Notes under the pieces: model-generated
Seen by the model: the letters and a program-made list of their open reading frames with translations, nothing else
What the model was told of the DNA's origin: nothing
Databases searched by the model: none
In this document: positions 35,637-43,869 of the stretch, in pieces
How the letters are laid out: the number at the start of each line of letters is the position of its first letter
Position numbering within the stretch: position 1 is the first letter of the stretch
Position numbers and translations under genes: made by a program
NCBI GenBank assembly: GCA_017503375.1
Contig: JAFVTF010000085.1
Span: 1 to 50,156, forward strand
DNA from: Lentisphaeria bacterium
Lineage (GTDB): Bacteria > Verrucomicrobiota > Lentisphaeria > Victivallales > UBA1829
Direction: 5' to 3'
DNA: 50,156 bases

Positions 35637-36250
35637 TTTTTGCCGCAACTCTTTTTTCCAATCCGGTGTTATTCGTTATGGTAACACTGGCTGTGATTCC
35701 GGCGATCTGTCTGCATGAATACTTTCATGCACAGGTCGCCCTCTGGTGCGGTGATCCAACAGCAGCCATGCGCGGACACCTCACCCTGAATCCGTTAAAA
35801 CAGATGGGCATCATATCCATCATTATGTTTCTTTTTATCGGAATCGCCTGGGGCGGAGTTCCGGTAAATCCTTACAATCTGACCAAACGGGGCAGAATTC
35901 TGACGGCTCTGGCGGGCCCTCTTATGAATTTTGTGCTGTTTGTGCTGGCGATTCTTATTTATCCGCTGCTTGCACTCTTCACCCCTGCACCACCTTTACT
36001 GATCAGCTATGTCTTTGTGATCGGCGTTTATAATCTGATTCTTTTCATCTTCAACATGCTGCCGGTTCCGGGGCTGGATGGATGGAATATTCTGAGTCAG
36101 TTTGTTGATTTGAGAAAGACCGGCTCCGAAATTTTCAAAGGGGCAATGGTTCTCCTGATCTTCGGAATGCTGATGCTGTATCCCTATATCACAAAATTCG
36201 CCGGACGAGTCATGGAACTCCCGATCCTGTTATTGGGCGGAGGGAAATGA
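35633..36250 (+). CDS. Site-2 protease family (M50) membrane metalloprotease
   Basis: A 205-residue polytopic membrane protein. The zinc motif HEYFH is at 28-32, and the third ligand is in NMLPVPGLDGWN. It lacks PDZ domains and belongs to the small SpoIVFB/YwhC-like group. Start TTG 35633 overlaps the previous stop as TTGA and has SD gggaag 7 nt upstream; an earlier TTG at 35618 has no SD. Substrate unknown. xseA begins right after it. Confidence 0.88.
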   Translation: MIFAATLFSNPVLFVMVTLAVIPAICLHEYFHAQVALWCGDPTAAMRGHLTLNPLKQMGIISIIMFLFIGIAWGGVPVNPYNLTKRGRILTALAGPLMNFVLFVLAILIYPLLALFTPAPPLLISYVFVIGVYNLILFIFNMLPVPGLDGWNILSQFVDLRKTGSEIFKGAMVLLIFGMLMLYPYITKFAGRVMELPILLLGGGK

Positions 36251-36251
36251 A

Positions 36252-37445
36252 ATGCCGGAGGCAAATATTCCGGTGTGGTCCGTCTCGGACTTGAATACAG
36301 CGCTCAAAGATCTGCTGGAAAACACCTTTCTGCCTGTCCGGGTCATCGGAGAAATCAGCGGCATCACAATTCACCGTTCCGGTCATGTTTACCTCACCTT
36401 GAAAGATGAACACGCCCAGATCAAAGCTATATATTTCTCGGGAGCGCAAAAGTGTCTGGCTCTCGGAATCGAAAATGGAATGCAGGTGGAAGCCTCCGGT
36501 AAAATCTCTTTTTATTCCCAGCGCGGAGAATGTCAGCTGAGTTTGCGGGAACTTCTGCCCGTCGGAACAGGAACGCTTCAGCAGCGTTTTGAGGAAATGA
36601 AAAAACGTCTGGCAGAAGAAGGTTTGTTCGATCAGGCCCGGAAAAAACAGCTGCCGTTCATACCCCGCTGTATCGGGGTGATCACCTCTCCGGAAGGTGC
36701 TGCGATCCACGATTTCATCCGGGTTGCACTGGACCGTTTCCCGGAATTGCGTATCCGCGTTTTTCCCGCACCCGTTCAGGGGAAAGGTGCGGAACGTTAT
36801 CTGGCACAAGGGGTTGATTTTTTCAACCGGGTCAAACCGGTGAATGTGATTCTTCTGACCAGAGGCGGAGGAAGTATTGAAGATCTCTGGCCGTTCAATG
36901 AGGAAGTCCTTGCCAGGGCGATTGCCGCCAGCGAAAAACCGGTTGTCAGTGCTGTCGGGCATGAAATTGATATTTCCATTTCGGACCTTGTTGCAGATTT
37001 ACGGGCACCTACTCCGACAGCAGCAGCAGAAATGATTCTCCCCGATCTTTATGCCTTGAAACGTGATATTGCAACCGGAGAAAACCGTTTGCGGAACGCC
37101 ATGGCATACGCCGCAGAACGGGCTTCATCCCGTTTGCAGGCAGCGCTTTCCGCAAGAGCTTTGACCAGACCGGTCCAGCTCATCATGGAACGCACTCAAA
37201 CCGTTGATTTGATGGTGCGGGATATGGAACTTGCTTTGCAGCAGGCGTTTCAGAATGCTGAAATCCGTTTGGAACACAGAACAGACTCTCTGCAGAAACT
37301 GAATCCGGAATCCATCTTGAACAGAGGGTATTCTATTTTACTGGATAAAGATGGGAAAGCGATCCGGGCTCCTGAAGATGCTCCGAAAGATACTCTTTTG
37401 ACTGCCCGGCTTGCAAAAGGCTCCCTGAAAGTCCGGGTCGAATAA
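36252..37445 (+). CDS. xseA: Exodeoxyribonuclease VII large subunit
   Basis: A 397-residue nuclease subunit. An N-terminal OB-fold (VRVIGEISGITIHRSGHVYLTLKDE) is followed by the catalytic domain (GVITSPEGAAIHDF, LLTRGGGSIEDLW, AVGHEIDISISDLVADLRAPTPTAAAE) and a C-terminal helical region. Together with XseB it degrades single-stranded DNA. The xseB gene is not in the window. SD ggaggg. It converges on trkH with a 3-nt gap. Confidence 0.95.
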   Translation: MPEANIPVWSVSDLNTALKDLLENTFLPVRVIGEISGITIHRSGHVYLTLKDEHAQIKAIYFSGAQKCLALGIENGMQVEASGKISFYSQRGECQLSLRELLPVGTGTLQQRFEEMKKRLAEEGLFDQARKKQLPFIPRCIGVITSPEGAAIHDFIRVALDRFPELRIRVFPAPVQGKGAERYLAQGVDFFNRVKPVNVILLTRGGGSIEDLWPFNEEVLARAIAASEKPVVSAVGHEIDISISDLVADLRAPTPTAAAEMILPDLYALKRDIATGENRLRNAMAYAAERASSRLQAALSARALTRPVQLIMERTQTVDLMVRDMELALQQAFQNAEIRLEHRTDSLQKLNPESILNRGYSILLDKDGKAIRAPEDAPKDTLLTARLAKGSLKVRVE

Positions 37446-37448
37446 ATT

Positions 37449-39002
37449 TTACCGTTTCCAGAATGACGGCAGCAGAATCACCAGGCAGGTGTAAAGCTCC
37501 AAACGTCCGGCTATCATCGTAAATGATAAAAGATATTTAGCACTGTCAGACATCCACGCATAGGTAAAGTTCGGCGAAACTTTTCCCATACCGGGTCCGA
37601 TATTGCTCAAGCATGCAATCGACGACGTAAATGCTGTAACCATATCCATATCGCAAAGGAATGGAAGAGCCGCACCCACAAACAGGAAGATTATCAGAAA
37701 AAGAAAAAGGAATGCCATCATTTTACTGATAACAGACGCCTCCATCCGTTCTCCATTCAAACGGATGTCAGTCAACGCTCTCGGAAACACACAATGCCGG
37801 ATTTCTGAAAGGACCAGTTTGAAGACCAAATAAACCCGGACACATTTCATTCCGCCGGCAGTGGAACCTCCGCAGCCGCAGGGAAACATCAGAAGGAACA
37901 ACACTATCAGTGCAGCCGGAATCCCCCAAGCTGTATAATCAGAGGTGGCAAAGCCGGTTGTCGTAATAATGGAAGACACCTGGAACGCCGCCGCCCGTAA
38001 ATAACCTTCGACAGTCCGGGGAATCGTCCCGCCATCTGTCCCCTGAATCCCCTGAGGACATTTCACATACAGCAGAACAGCAACGATCAAGGTGGAAATA
38101 ACTGTCAGCCAGAAGAAAAATTTATACTCCTCATCCTTGAAATACTGGAATGAACGGGAAACGAACAGTTTTACAATCAACGTGAAGTTGCATGCGGAAA
38201 GCAGCATGAAAACAATACAGGACCATTGCAGAAAAGGACTTTTATAGGCACTGATACTTGCCGTTTTTGTAGAAAATCCTCCCGTGGAAACCGTAGAAAA
38301 TGCATGACATACAGCATCAAAAAATGTCATTCCGCCAACCAGATAACAGAAGGTGGAAAGCATCGTAAACATAAGGTAAACGAAAAGAATGATTCTGACA
38401 GAACTTGCAAGCCGGGGTGTTGCCTGATCAGAACTTGTTTTCAACCCGGGGACTTCCGCATTATACAACTGCTGTCCGCTCTGTCCCGGATTCAAAAGGG
38501 GCATAATCAGCAGAACAAAGACAACGATACCCACACCGCCGAGCCAGTTCAGCAGACTGCGCCAATAAAGCAGACTCTCCGGTAACGATTCCAAACCGCC
38601 ATCCAGAGTATCGCCCGAAGCAAGAACAATGGCAGATTCAATCACGCTTGCTCCCGTAGTGGTCAAGCCGGAAGCAGATTCAAAAAAAGAATCAGCAAAT
38701 CTCATCCCCCCGATTGCCATAAAAGGAATCGCTCCGATCAGAGATGCTCCCATCCATGATAAAAATACTGCCAGAAAACCTTCTCTTGCTCCGGTCTTGA
38801 ACTCCGGCTCATTCTTTCTGCGCCGCGTCTTGAAAAACACGAGGGAGGAAAATACACAAACAACCAATGCGGAAGCAGCGAATTTTGAGATGACTTCTAT
38901 CCCATCTTCCATCAGCCATGCAACAGGCACAGCTGTTGCCATGGCACAGCCCAATACAAGCAGGAGTAAACTGAAAAGATAAAAAATTGCCCGGTAATTC
39001 AT
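37449..39002 (-). CDS. trkH: Trk/Ktr-type potassium transporter membrane subunit
   Basis: A 517-residue channel-like protein with four pore repeats, whose filter loops are visible: GLTTTGASV, STVSTGGFS, ITTTGFATSDY and SNIGPGMG. It takes up potassium and needs the RCK-domain partner TrkA, encoded 12 nt upstream. SD aaggag. Confidence 0.93.
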   Translation of the reverse strand: MNYRAIFYLFSLLLLVLGCAMATAVPVAWLMEDGIEVISKFAASALVVCVFSSLVFFKTRRRKNEPEFKTGAREGFLAVFLSWMGASLIGAIPFMAIGGMRFADSFFESASGLTTTGASVIESAIVLASGDTLDGGLESLPESLLYWRSLLNWLGGVGIVVFVLLIMPLLNPGQSGQQLYNAEVPGLKTSSDQATPRLASSVRIILFVYLMFTMLSTFCYLVGGMTFFDAVCHAFSTVSTGGFSTKTASISAYKSPFLQWSCIVFMLLSACNFTLIVKLFVSRSFQYFKDEEYKFFFWLTVISTLIVAVLLYVKCPQGIQGTDGGTIPRTVEGYLRAAAFQVSSIITTTGFATSDYTAWGIPAALIVLFLLMFPCGCGGSTAGGMKCVRVYLVFKLVLSEIRHCVFPRALTDIRLNGERMEASVISKMMAFLFLFLIIFLFVGAALPFLCDMDMVTAFTSSIACLSNIGPGMGKVSPNFTYAWMSDSAKYLLSFTMIAGRLELYTCLVILLPSFWKR

Positions 39003-39014
39003 TGCCAGAACTCC

Positions 39015-40370
39015 TTACCGCTGAAAATAAGGTTCCAGAGCTTTTGCCGTCTCTGGAGTTGTAATCGCAACTGCAATATCCCCGGGCTGAAACACTGTCG
39101 TTCCGGAAGGAGTAATCACTTCATCACCGCGGAACAGCAAAGCAAATACCGTAGACGGCGGCAGATTGCATTCTGCAAGAGAAGATCCGCAGAGTCTGGA
39201 CCGTTCAGACACTTTGAATTCTTTCAAGTTTGCATGGAACCGCTGCAGCTTTGCATCGATCTGATAAGTTCCGTTCCCCATCAGCCGGAAAAGCGCATTG
39301 ACGGAAACCAGAGTGGAGTTGAATCCGCAATCAATCACTTCCATTGCAGGAACAATTGAAATATATTCCGGTTTATGGGTGACTGCTATCACTTTTCTGG
39401 CACCGAGACGTTTCGCCATAATACAGGAAAGGATACCGCTTTCATCATTTTCATCAACGCTGACAAATGCATCACAATTGGAAATTCCGGCTTCTTCCAT
39501 GACTTCTTCATCCGTGGGATCTCCATGGATCACAATCAATCCCGGCGGAAGAATATCCAGCAAATGTTCTCCGCGTGCCTGATCTTTCTCAACAAAACGG
39601 ATTTCATATCCCGCTGAAAGCAGCTGTTTCGCAAGCGTTTCTCCGGCTTTTGAAGCTCCGGAAATCACCACACGTTTAATGAGAGAACTCTCTTCGGAAA
39701 CCAATTTTACAAAATCATCAAGTTTCTCATTGGAACCGGCAACGTAAATCCTATCCCCCGGAACAATAATGGTGTCTCCATGCGGAATAATAAAACGCTG
39801 TTCCCGTACAAGTGCGGCAAGCCGAACCTGACGGAGAACATCTGTCCCGGGAAAATCTTTGATCCGGACTCCCGCGAGCATACTGGATGGAGTTATATCA
39901 ATAACCTCCATCAATGCGGACGGATTGGAAAACCGGATTTTTTCAAGAACATTCCGGTTATGAAGCACATCCATCACCTTCTTGGCACATTCATCCGGTG
40001 AAGAAAAAACTTTCCCGATTCCAAACGTGCCGGGCGTGATTCCGTCCTCATCCGAAAATGCTGATAAAGAATAAACACGGCAAATCGTATTTGTCACGCC
40101 AAAGGAACGGGCGATCTGACAGACCACCATATTCGCATTTTCATCACCGCTGACTGCAAATACGATATCTGCTGTTTCAATTCCCGCTCTTTTCAACAGG
40201 GAAATATCTGTTGCGGGACCTTCAATCAGCATCAAATCCAGCTTTTCCCGTAAACGGTCGAACTGTTCACCGGACGCATCTATCACGGTAATATCATGTT
40301 CATTCCGGGCACACAATCTGGCAGCCAGCAAACAGCCAAGCTCACCGGCTCCAACAATAATAATTCGCAT
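39015..40370 (-). CDS. trkA: Trk potassium uptake regulatory subunit TrkA
   Basis: A 451-residue cytoplasmic protein with two RCK units. Each has a Rossmann nucleotide-binding half (IIIVGAGELGCLLAARL at the N-terminus, VVISGASKAGETLAKQL near residue 235) and a TrkA-C ligand domain. It gates TrkH in response to ATP/NAD(H)-type ligands. It lies between the HPr-like gene (28-nt gap) and trkH (12-nt gap). Confidence 0.95.
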   Translation of the reverse strand: MRIIIVGAGELGCLLAARLCARNEHDITVIDASGEQFDRLREKLDLMLIEGPATDISLLKRAGIETADIVFAVSGDENANMVVCQIARSFGVTNTICRVYSLSAFSDEDGITPGTFGIGKVFSSPDECAKKVMDVLHNRNVLEKIRFSNPSALMEVIDITPSSMLAGVRIKDFPGTDVLRQVRLAALVREQRFIIPHGDTIIVPGDRIYVAGSNEKLDDFVKLVSEESSLIKRVVISGASKAGETLAKQLLSAGYEIRFVEKDQARGEHLLDILPPGLIVIHGDPTDEEVMEEAGISNCDAFVSVDENDESGILSCIMAKRLGARKVIAVTHKPEYISIVPAMEVIDCGFNSTLVSVNALFRLMGNGTYQIDAKLQRFHANLKEFKVSERSRLCGSSLAECNLPPSTVFALLFRGDEVITPSGTTVFQPGDIAVAITTPETAKALEPYFQR

Positions 40371-40398
40371 AACGTCCTATTCCTTGAAAATAAGGGAA

Positions 40399-40674
40399 TC
40401 AGGCATCGGGAAAATCAAATTCCTTCTCAAAAAGGGCTCCAATCGTCTCAAGAGCACCTGCTTCATCGCCGCCTGACACCTGCAGGGTTATCTCGTCTCC
40501 GCACTGCAATCCCAATGCAAGCAATTCAAGAATCCCATTCAAATCTGTCGTTCCGTTTTCAGCTGTCACTTTGAACGACACTCCCGGAAACTTTTCTTTT
40601 CCGGAGATAATAACGCTGGACGGACGGCAGTGAATTCCTGCAGTGTTACGGATAACGAACTTTTTCTCAAGCAT
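40399..40674 (-). CDS. ptsH: HPr-like phosphocarrier protein
   Basis: A 91-residue HPr-family protein. The phosphorylated histidine lies in GIHCRP (usually GLHARP). The region that normally holds the regulatory Ser46 (KS) reads DLNGILELLALGL, so no serine is available for HPr kinase. It is the first gene of an apparent operon with trkA and trkH. ATG 40674 has SD ggagag. No Enzyme I or EII gene is in the window. It may be an Npr-type regulator rather than a sugar phosphocarrier. Confidence 0.85.
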   Translation of the reverse strand: MLEKKFVIRNTAGIHCRPSSVIISGKEKFPGVSFKVTAENGTTDLNGILELLALGLQCGDEITLQVSGGDEAGALETIGALFEKEFDFPDA

Positions 40675-40754
40675 AATGTTTCTCTCCACAAAATTCAATT
40701 GGGGGGTAAAGAATCCTTTCAATAAAACAGAAAAGAATTCCTTATTATCGTTTT

Positions 40755-40782
40755 AATATACACCACTTGATGTAATTTTCAA
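40755..40782 (-). promoter_or_regulatory. Promoter of the HPr-trkA-trkH operon
   Basis: Minus strand TTGAAA (40777-40782), 16 bp, TATATT (40755-40760), 80 nt before the HPr start. Confidence 0.55.
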
Positions 40783-40802
40783 ATTTATCAACATCCATTC
40801 TC

Positions 40803-40830
40803 TTGCATTTTTGAAAAAAAAGTGTAATGT
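40803..40830 (+). promoter_or_regulatory. Promoter of the zinc-ribbon gene
   Basis: TTGCAT (40803-40808), 16 bp, TAATGT (40825-40830), 35 nt before the ATG; diverges from the HPr promoter. Confidence 0.45.
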
Positions 40831-40865
40831 ATCCCCGAATATTTCAAAGAAAGGGTCTTGGCTTT

Positions 40866-41231
40866 ATGGTAAAAAAAGGTGACAAGCTGGTATGTCCGCA
40901 TTGCAAAGAAATGACATTTGTCAAGCAAATTACAGAAATGGATGGCTGGACAAAGAAAGGTGAAATTCTTGTATGTGCCTTGTGCAACGGCAAGATTGCG
41001 GATGTTCAACAGGAAAATGAGCAGGAAGAAAAACAGGATAAACTTTCTGCACTCTCAGCTCTGCTGGGTGGAGAAACCATTGAAAAACCGGAAGTCTCCC
41101 TGAACCAATCAGACAGACGATTCTGCAAAGACTGCAAGTTTGCCATCCGGAACGCTTTTGTAATCCGGTGTGAGCTTTCCGGTTCCGTGGTGGAAGCTAT
41201 GGACGACTGCGAAAAATTCCAAAAAAGATAG
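40866..41231 (+). CDS. Small zinc-ribbon protein
   Basis: A 121-residue protein with two cysteine modules: CPHC...CALC near the N-terminus and FCKDC...RC...DC near the C-terminus, separated by an acidic, glutamine-rich linker. Likely binds two zinc ions. Start ATG 40866 (SD aaaggg); an in-frame extension to 40827 would overlap the promoter. Function not recognised. The second structured repeat starts 18 nt after its stop. Confidence 0.7.
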   Translation: MVKKGDKLVCPHCKEMTFVKQITEMDGWTKKGEILVCALCNGKIADVQQENEQEEKQDKLSALSALLGGETIEKPEVSLNQSDRRFCKDCKFAIRNAFVIRCELSGSVVEAMDDCEKFQKR

Positions 41232-41249
41232 AGATAATTTCAAAAGTCC

Positions 41250-41396
41250 GGCAAAATTTGGCTGAAAAGAGATTGCTGATGAGATGGAAATGGCAGTTTG
41301 AGCGTGGCTGCTCAACGAGTAACCACCGAAAACGCTCCATTTTCTGATCACAGCAAGAATTTTCAGACATTTTTGAAGACTTTTGAAATTGCCTCT
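41250..41396 (+). repeat. Dispersed structured repeat, copy 2 (candidate small RNA or 3' element)
   Basis: Same orientation as 1-147, 140 of 147 positions identical. It keeps the closing helix GGCAGTTT/AAATTGCC (41292-41299 with 41386-41393) and the three hairpins. A GATAAT (41233-41238) lies 11 nt before its first base, but no good -35 is seen. A terminator-type stem starts 2 nt after its end. It could be an independent RNA or the 3' UTR of the zinc-ribbon gene. Confidence 0.75.
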
Positions 41397-41397
41397 T

Positions 41398-41435
41398 TCT
41401 GAAAATATCGTCAATATCTGACGTTTTTTTTCAGA
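41398..41435. terminator. Terminator stem after the repeat
   Basis: CGTCA (41409-41413) pairs with TGACG (41419-41423), followed by eight T on the + strand. A wider TCTGAAAA (41398-41405)/TTTTCAGA (41428-41435) pairing encloses it, so the element may also work on the minus strand for the GH78 gene. Confidence 0.75.
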
Positions 41436-41486
41436 TACCCGCATTTTCCAAACGCTGTATATTCAACTCTTTGAAAGAAAAAGCAA

Positions 41487-43763
41487 TTACATCATATTTC
41501 TTCCATTCCACGCTGCACTGATATATTCTTCCGGAGCCCAGGGACGGAATACCGGGCTCAACGATTCCGGTCCGGTACATTCCAGTACCAATCCGCCTTC
41601 TTTCCGTTCGATCCGGAGTGAGATTTTTCCATCCGGAACAGGAACTTCTCCATACGCAAAATTCCCGCTGAATTCCACCGGAGCAATTTCAAACGTTTTC
41701 CAGCCGGATGTCAAAGGTTTCAATCCGAGTTTCAACGCATAGAAATACCAGACAGGCAGTGCGCTCCATCCGTGACAGAGACTTCCGGCTTTTTCAAAAT
41801 CATCTTCCCCTATCTCCGTTTCCCACATCGTAGTGGAATTTCCCTGAACCATTCTGCCGAAGTGATTCCAAAGTTTTTCCGCAAGAAGTTTCCGGGCCGC
41901 AGGGCCTTCTTTTGTCAACGCCGCAAAGTAATAACGGATCGAACTGGAAGAGATTTCCACATGTTCATTCTTCACCAGTCCGTTAATGACTTTCTGACGT
42001 TCAGATTCCGGAATACAGCCATTATAAAGCGCAAGCACCTGTGTAATTTCAAACGTCTCCGGCTTTCCGTCATACGTCATCATACATCCCCGTTCCGGAT
42101 TGTAATATGCCTTGAATATCGCACCCCGCAACGCATCAGCTTTTGACTGAAGGGCAGAATCACCGGTTGTTTTCGCAAACTGATCCAGGGTTTCAAGAAA
42201 ATATAAATTGTAAAGAGCATCCGGTTTTCCGGGGGTTGCACCATCTCCGCAAATTCCAATCCGCCATTCATAGAAATGCCATAACCCCTTTTCCGGCGGA
42301 GTGGCATATAATCCGCTGTCTGCATCAAAACGGGTCAAAACACGATCAATGATCACCCGGCAAACGGATTCCATCCGATCCAGCAGAGAGCGATCGCCGG
42401 AATAAAGAACATATTCGCAGATCTCCATGATCCAGGCAAAACTGAAAATACCAATCGGGGGTCCGATTTTTGCCGGAGCACAAAGTGTCAAAACGCCTTC
42501 TTCACGCAATCCTTTTCCCAGCAGTTCCAGCGATGCAGCAACAAAACGGTAATTGTCCCAGATATAATCTCCGTACAAAATCTGATTCCGGGAGTCGTAG
42601 GCATACAATGCCTGTTCCCGCCACGGACAATCCTCGTAATGTTCATGCATGCAAAGCTCCAGAGTCCGTACAGAGTTCCGGCACATTGCCATAAGTTTGT
42701 CGTCATCGCAGGAAAACACCGACGGCGGAGGCAGAACAACCCGGCGCGGACGCAAGTCAGCAGCATAAATCACAACATCTCCGGCAGTCGGAATAATATG
42801 CAGTTCCATATACCGCAATCCGACACGGCGCGGCATGATATAAGTCTGTCTCCCGCCTTTGGCAATATAACGGTCGGCAAAAAAACGGTCGCTGATCTCA
42901 CAGCGGACACGGCAATCTGTCAAATGTTCGCCGTATGCAATATCAACGATCGTTCCGGCGGGAAGCTCCCATTCAAACTGTTCCAAACCAACAATTTCCT
43001 GTCCGAGATCAATGGTCAGGAAATAGCCGTCGAATCCGGAAGGCAGGGATTTGAATTTCCAGGGAGCCTCCGGTCCGGGCGCAGCGAAAGAAGTGGAAAA
43101 ATCTCCTTCCAATACCTGATGCGGCTGCATGGCGAACAGAGAATCAGTTGCACAGCTTAATGCATAAGCGCAATCATGGTTATTCCGGCGGAAATATCCC
43201 TGATTCACCAATTTTCCGGGAACGATTGCACCATTTTCCAACAGAGGAACGGGGCGCGCTGAGGGCTGCGGACGCTGTTCTGCCGGGACAGCATTTTCCC
43301 ATGGTTCGGGGGAATCTTCCAACCGGGCATCGTAACCGACAGCGAATCCCATCTGAGGGGTAACTTTATCGATCCGGTCTCTGAGATAAGCGGTTTCTCT
43401 TCTGCAAAGCCACTGTTCATCGGAAATGATGGAGCCGGATTTCAGCTTGATTTCCGCCCAGAATCCGGGAGGTGCAGCGATATAAGTCTGAAATTCAATT
43501 CCGCAGTAATAAACGGAAACTTCGAGTGTGTGTTCGCCTTCATTCAAATTGAGATTGACAGAAGAAAAAGTTTTTTCCTCCGGATAATCGCTGAACTGTC
43601 CGCGCATGATCTCTTTTCCGTCAAGAAACGCGACAAAATCGGTATCTGCGGAAAGTTTGATTTCCACGGATTCAGTATTGCTTGTAAAAGTCCGTTTGAA
43701 GCGGACGAATTCATGGGTCAGAGTTTCCCCTGCCCGCCATATCCAAAGAGGGTTATCTTTCAT
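41487..43763 (-). CDS. Alpha-L-rhamnosidase (GH78)
   Basis: A 758-residue GH78 enzyme without a signal peptide, expected to remove terminal L-rhamnose from oligosaccharides. N-terminal beta domains (WIWRAGETLTHEFVRFKRTF) precede the (alpha/alpha)6 barrel with the conserved EDCPWREQ segment (DCPWRE at 378-383, holding the acid residues), DSRNQ, and HGWSALPVWYFY near the end, followed by a C-terminal beta domain. It has its own promoter and follows the large secreted protein by 106 nt. Together they suggest a rhamnose-containing glycan as target. Confidence 0.9.
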   Translation of the reverse strand: MKDNPLWIWRAGETLTHEFVRFKRTFTSNTESVEIKLSADTDFVAFLDGKEIMRGQFSDYPEEKTFSSVNLNLNEGEHTLEVSVYYCGIEFQTYIAAPPGFWAEIKLKSGSIISDEQWLCRRETAYLRDRIDKVTPQMGFAVGYDARLEDSPEPWENAVPAEQRPQPSARPVPLLENGAIVPGKLVNQGYFRRNNHDCAYALSCATDSLFAMQPHQVLEGDFSTSFAAPGPEAPWKFKSLPSGFDGYFLTIDLGQEIVGLEQFEWELPAGTIVDIAYGEHLTDCRVRCEISDRFFADRYIAKGGRQTYIMPRRVGLRYMELHIIPTAGDVVIYAADLRPRRVVLPPPSVFSCDDDKLMAMCRNSVRTLELCMHEHYEDCPWREQALYAYDSRNQILYGDYIWDNYRFVAASLELLGKGLREEGVLTLCAPAKIGPPIGIFSFAWIMEICEYVLYSGDRSLLDRMESVCRVIIDRVLTRFDADSGLYATPPEKGLWHFYEWRIGICGDGATPGKPDALYNLYFLETLDQFAKTTGDSALQSKADALRGAIFKAYYNPERGCMMTYDGKPETFEITQVLALYNGCIPESERQKVINGLVKNEHVEISSSSIRYYFAALTKEGPAARKLLAEKLWNHFGRMVQGNSTTMWETEIGEDDFEKAGSLCHGWSALPVWYFYALKLGLKPLTSGWKTFEIAPVEFSGNFAYGEVPVPDGKISLRIERKEGGLVLECTGPESLSPVFRPWAPEEYISAAWNGRNMM

Positions 43764-43793
43764 AATACAATTCCTTTCTATATCTATCTCTGC

Positions 43794-43821
43794 AATATAG
43801 CATCATTCACAGAAAATACAA
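43794..43821 (-). promoter_or_regulatory. Promoter of the GH78 gene
   Basis: Minus strand TTGTAT (43816-43821), 16 bp, TATATT (43794-43799). It is located just after the hairpin that follows the upstream gene. Confidence 0.6.
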
Positions 43822-43823
43822 AT

Positions 43824-43855
43824 ATATCAGATTGGGAAGAACCCCAATCTGATAT
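43824..43855 (-). terminator. Strong hairpin between the secreted protein gene and GH78
   Basis: A perfect 13-bp inverted repeat, ATATCAGATTGGG / CCCAATCTGATAT, with a 6-nt loop, 14 nt after the stop of the 1277-residue gene. There is no real T-run, so it may be a weak terminator or an mRNA-protecting hairpin. Confidence 0.6.
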
Positions 43856-43869
43856 TAAGAATCCTGTAT

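Noticed and set aside
41109..41444. Minus-strand frame across repeat copy 2
   Set aside because: It overlaps the zinc-ribbon gene, has no SD and crosses the terminator stem.
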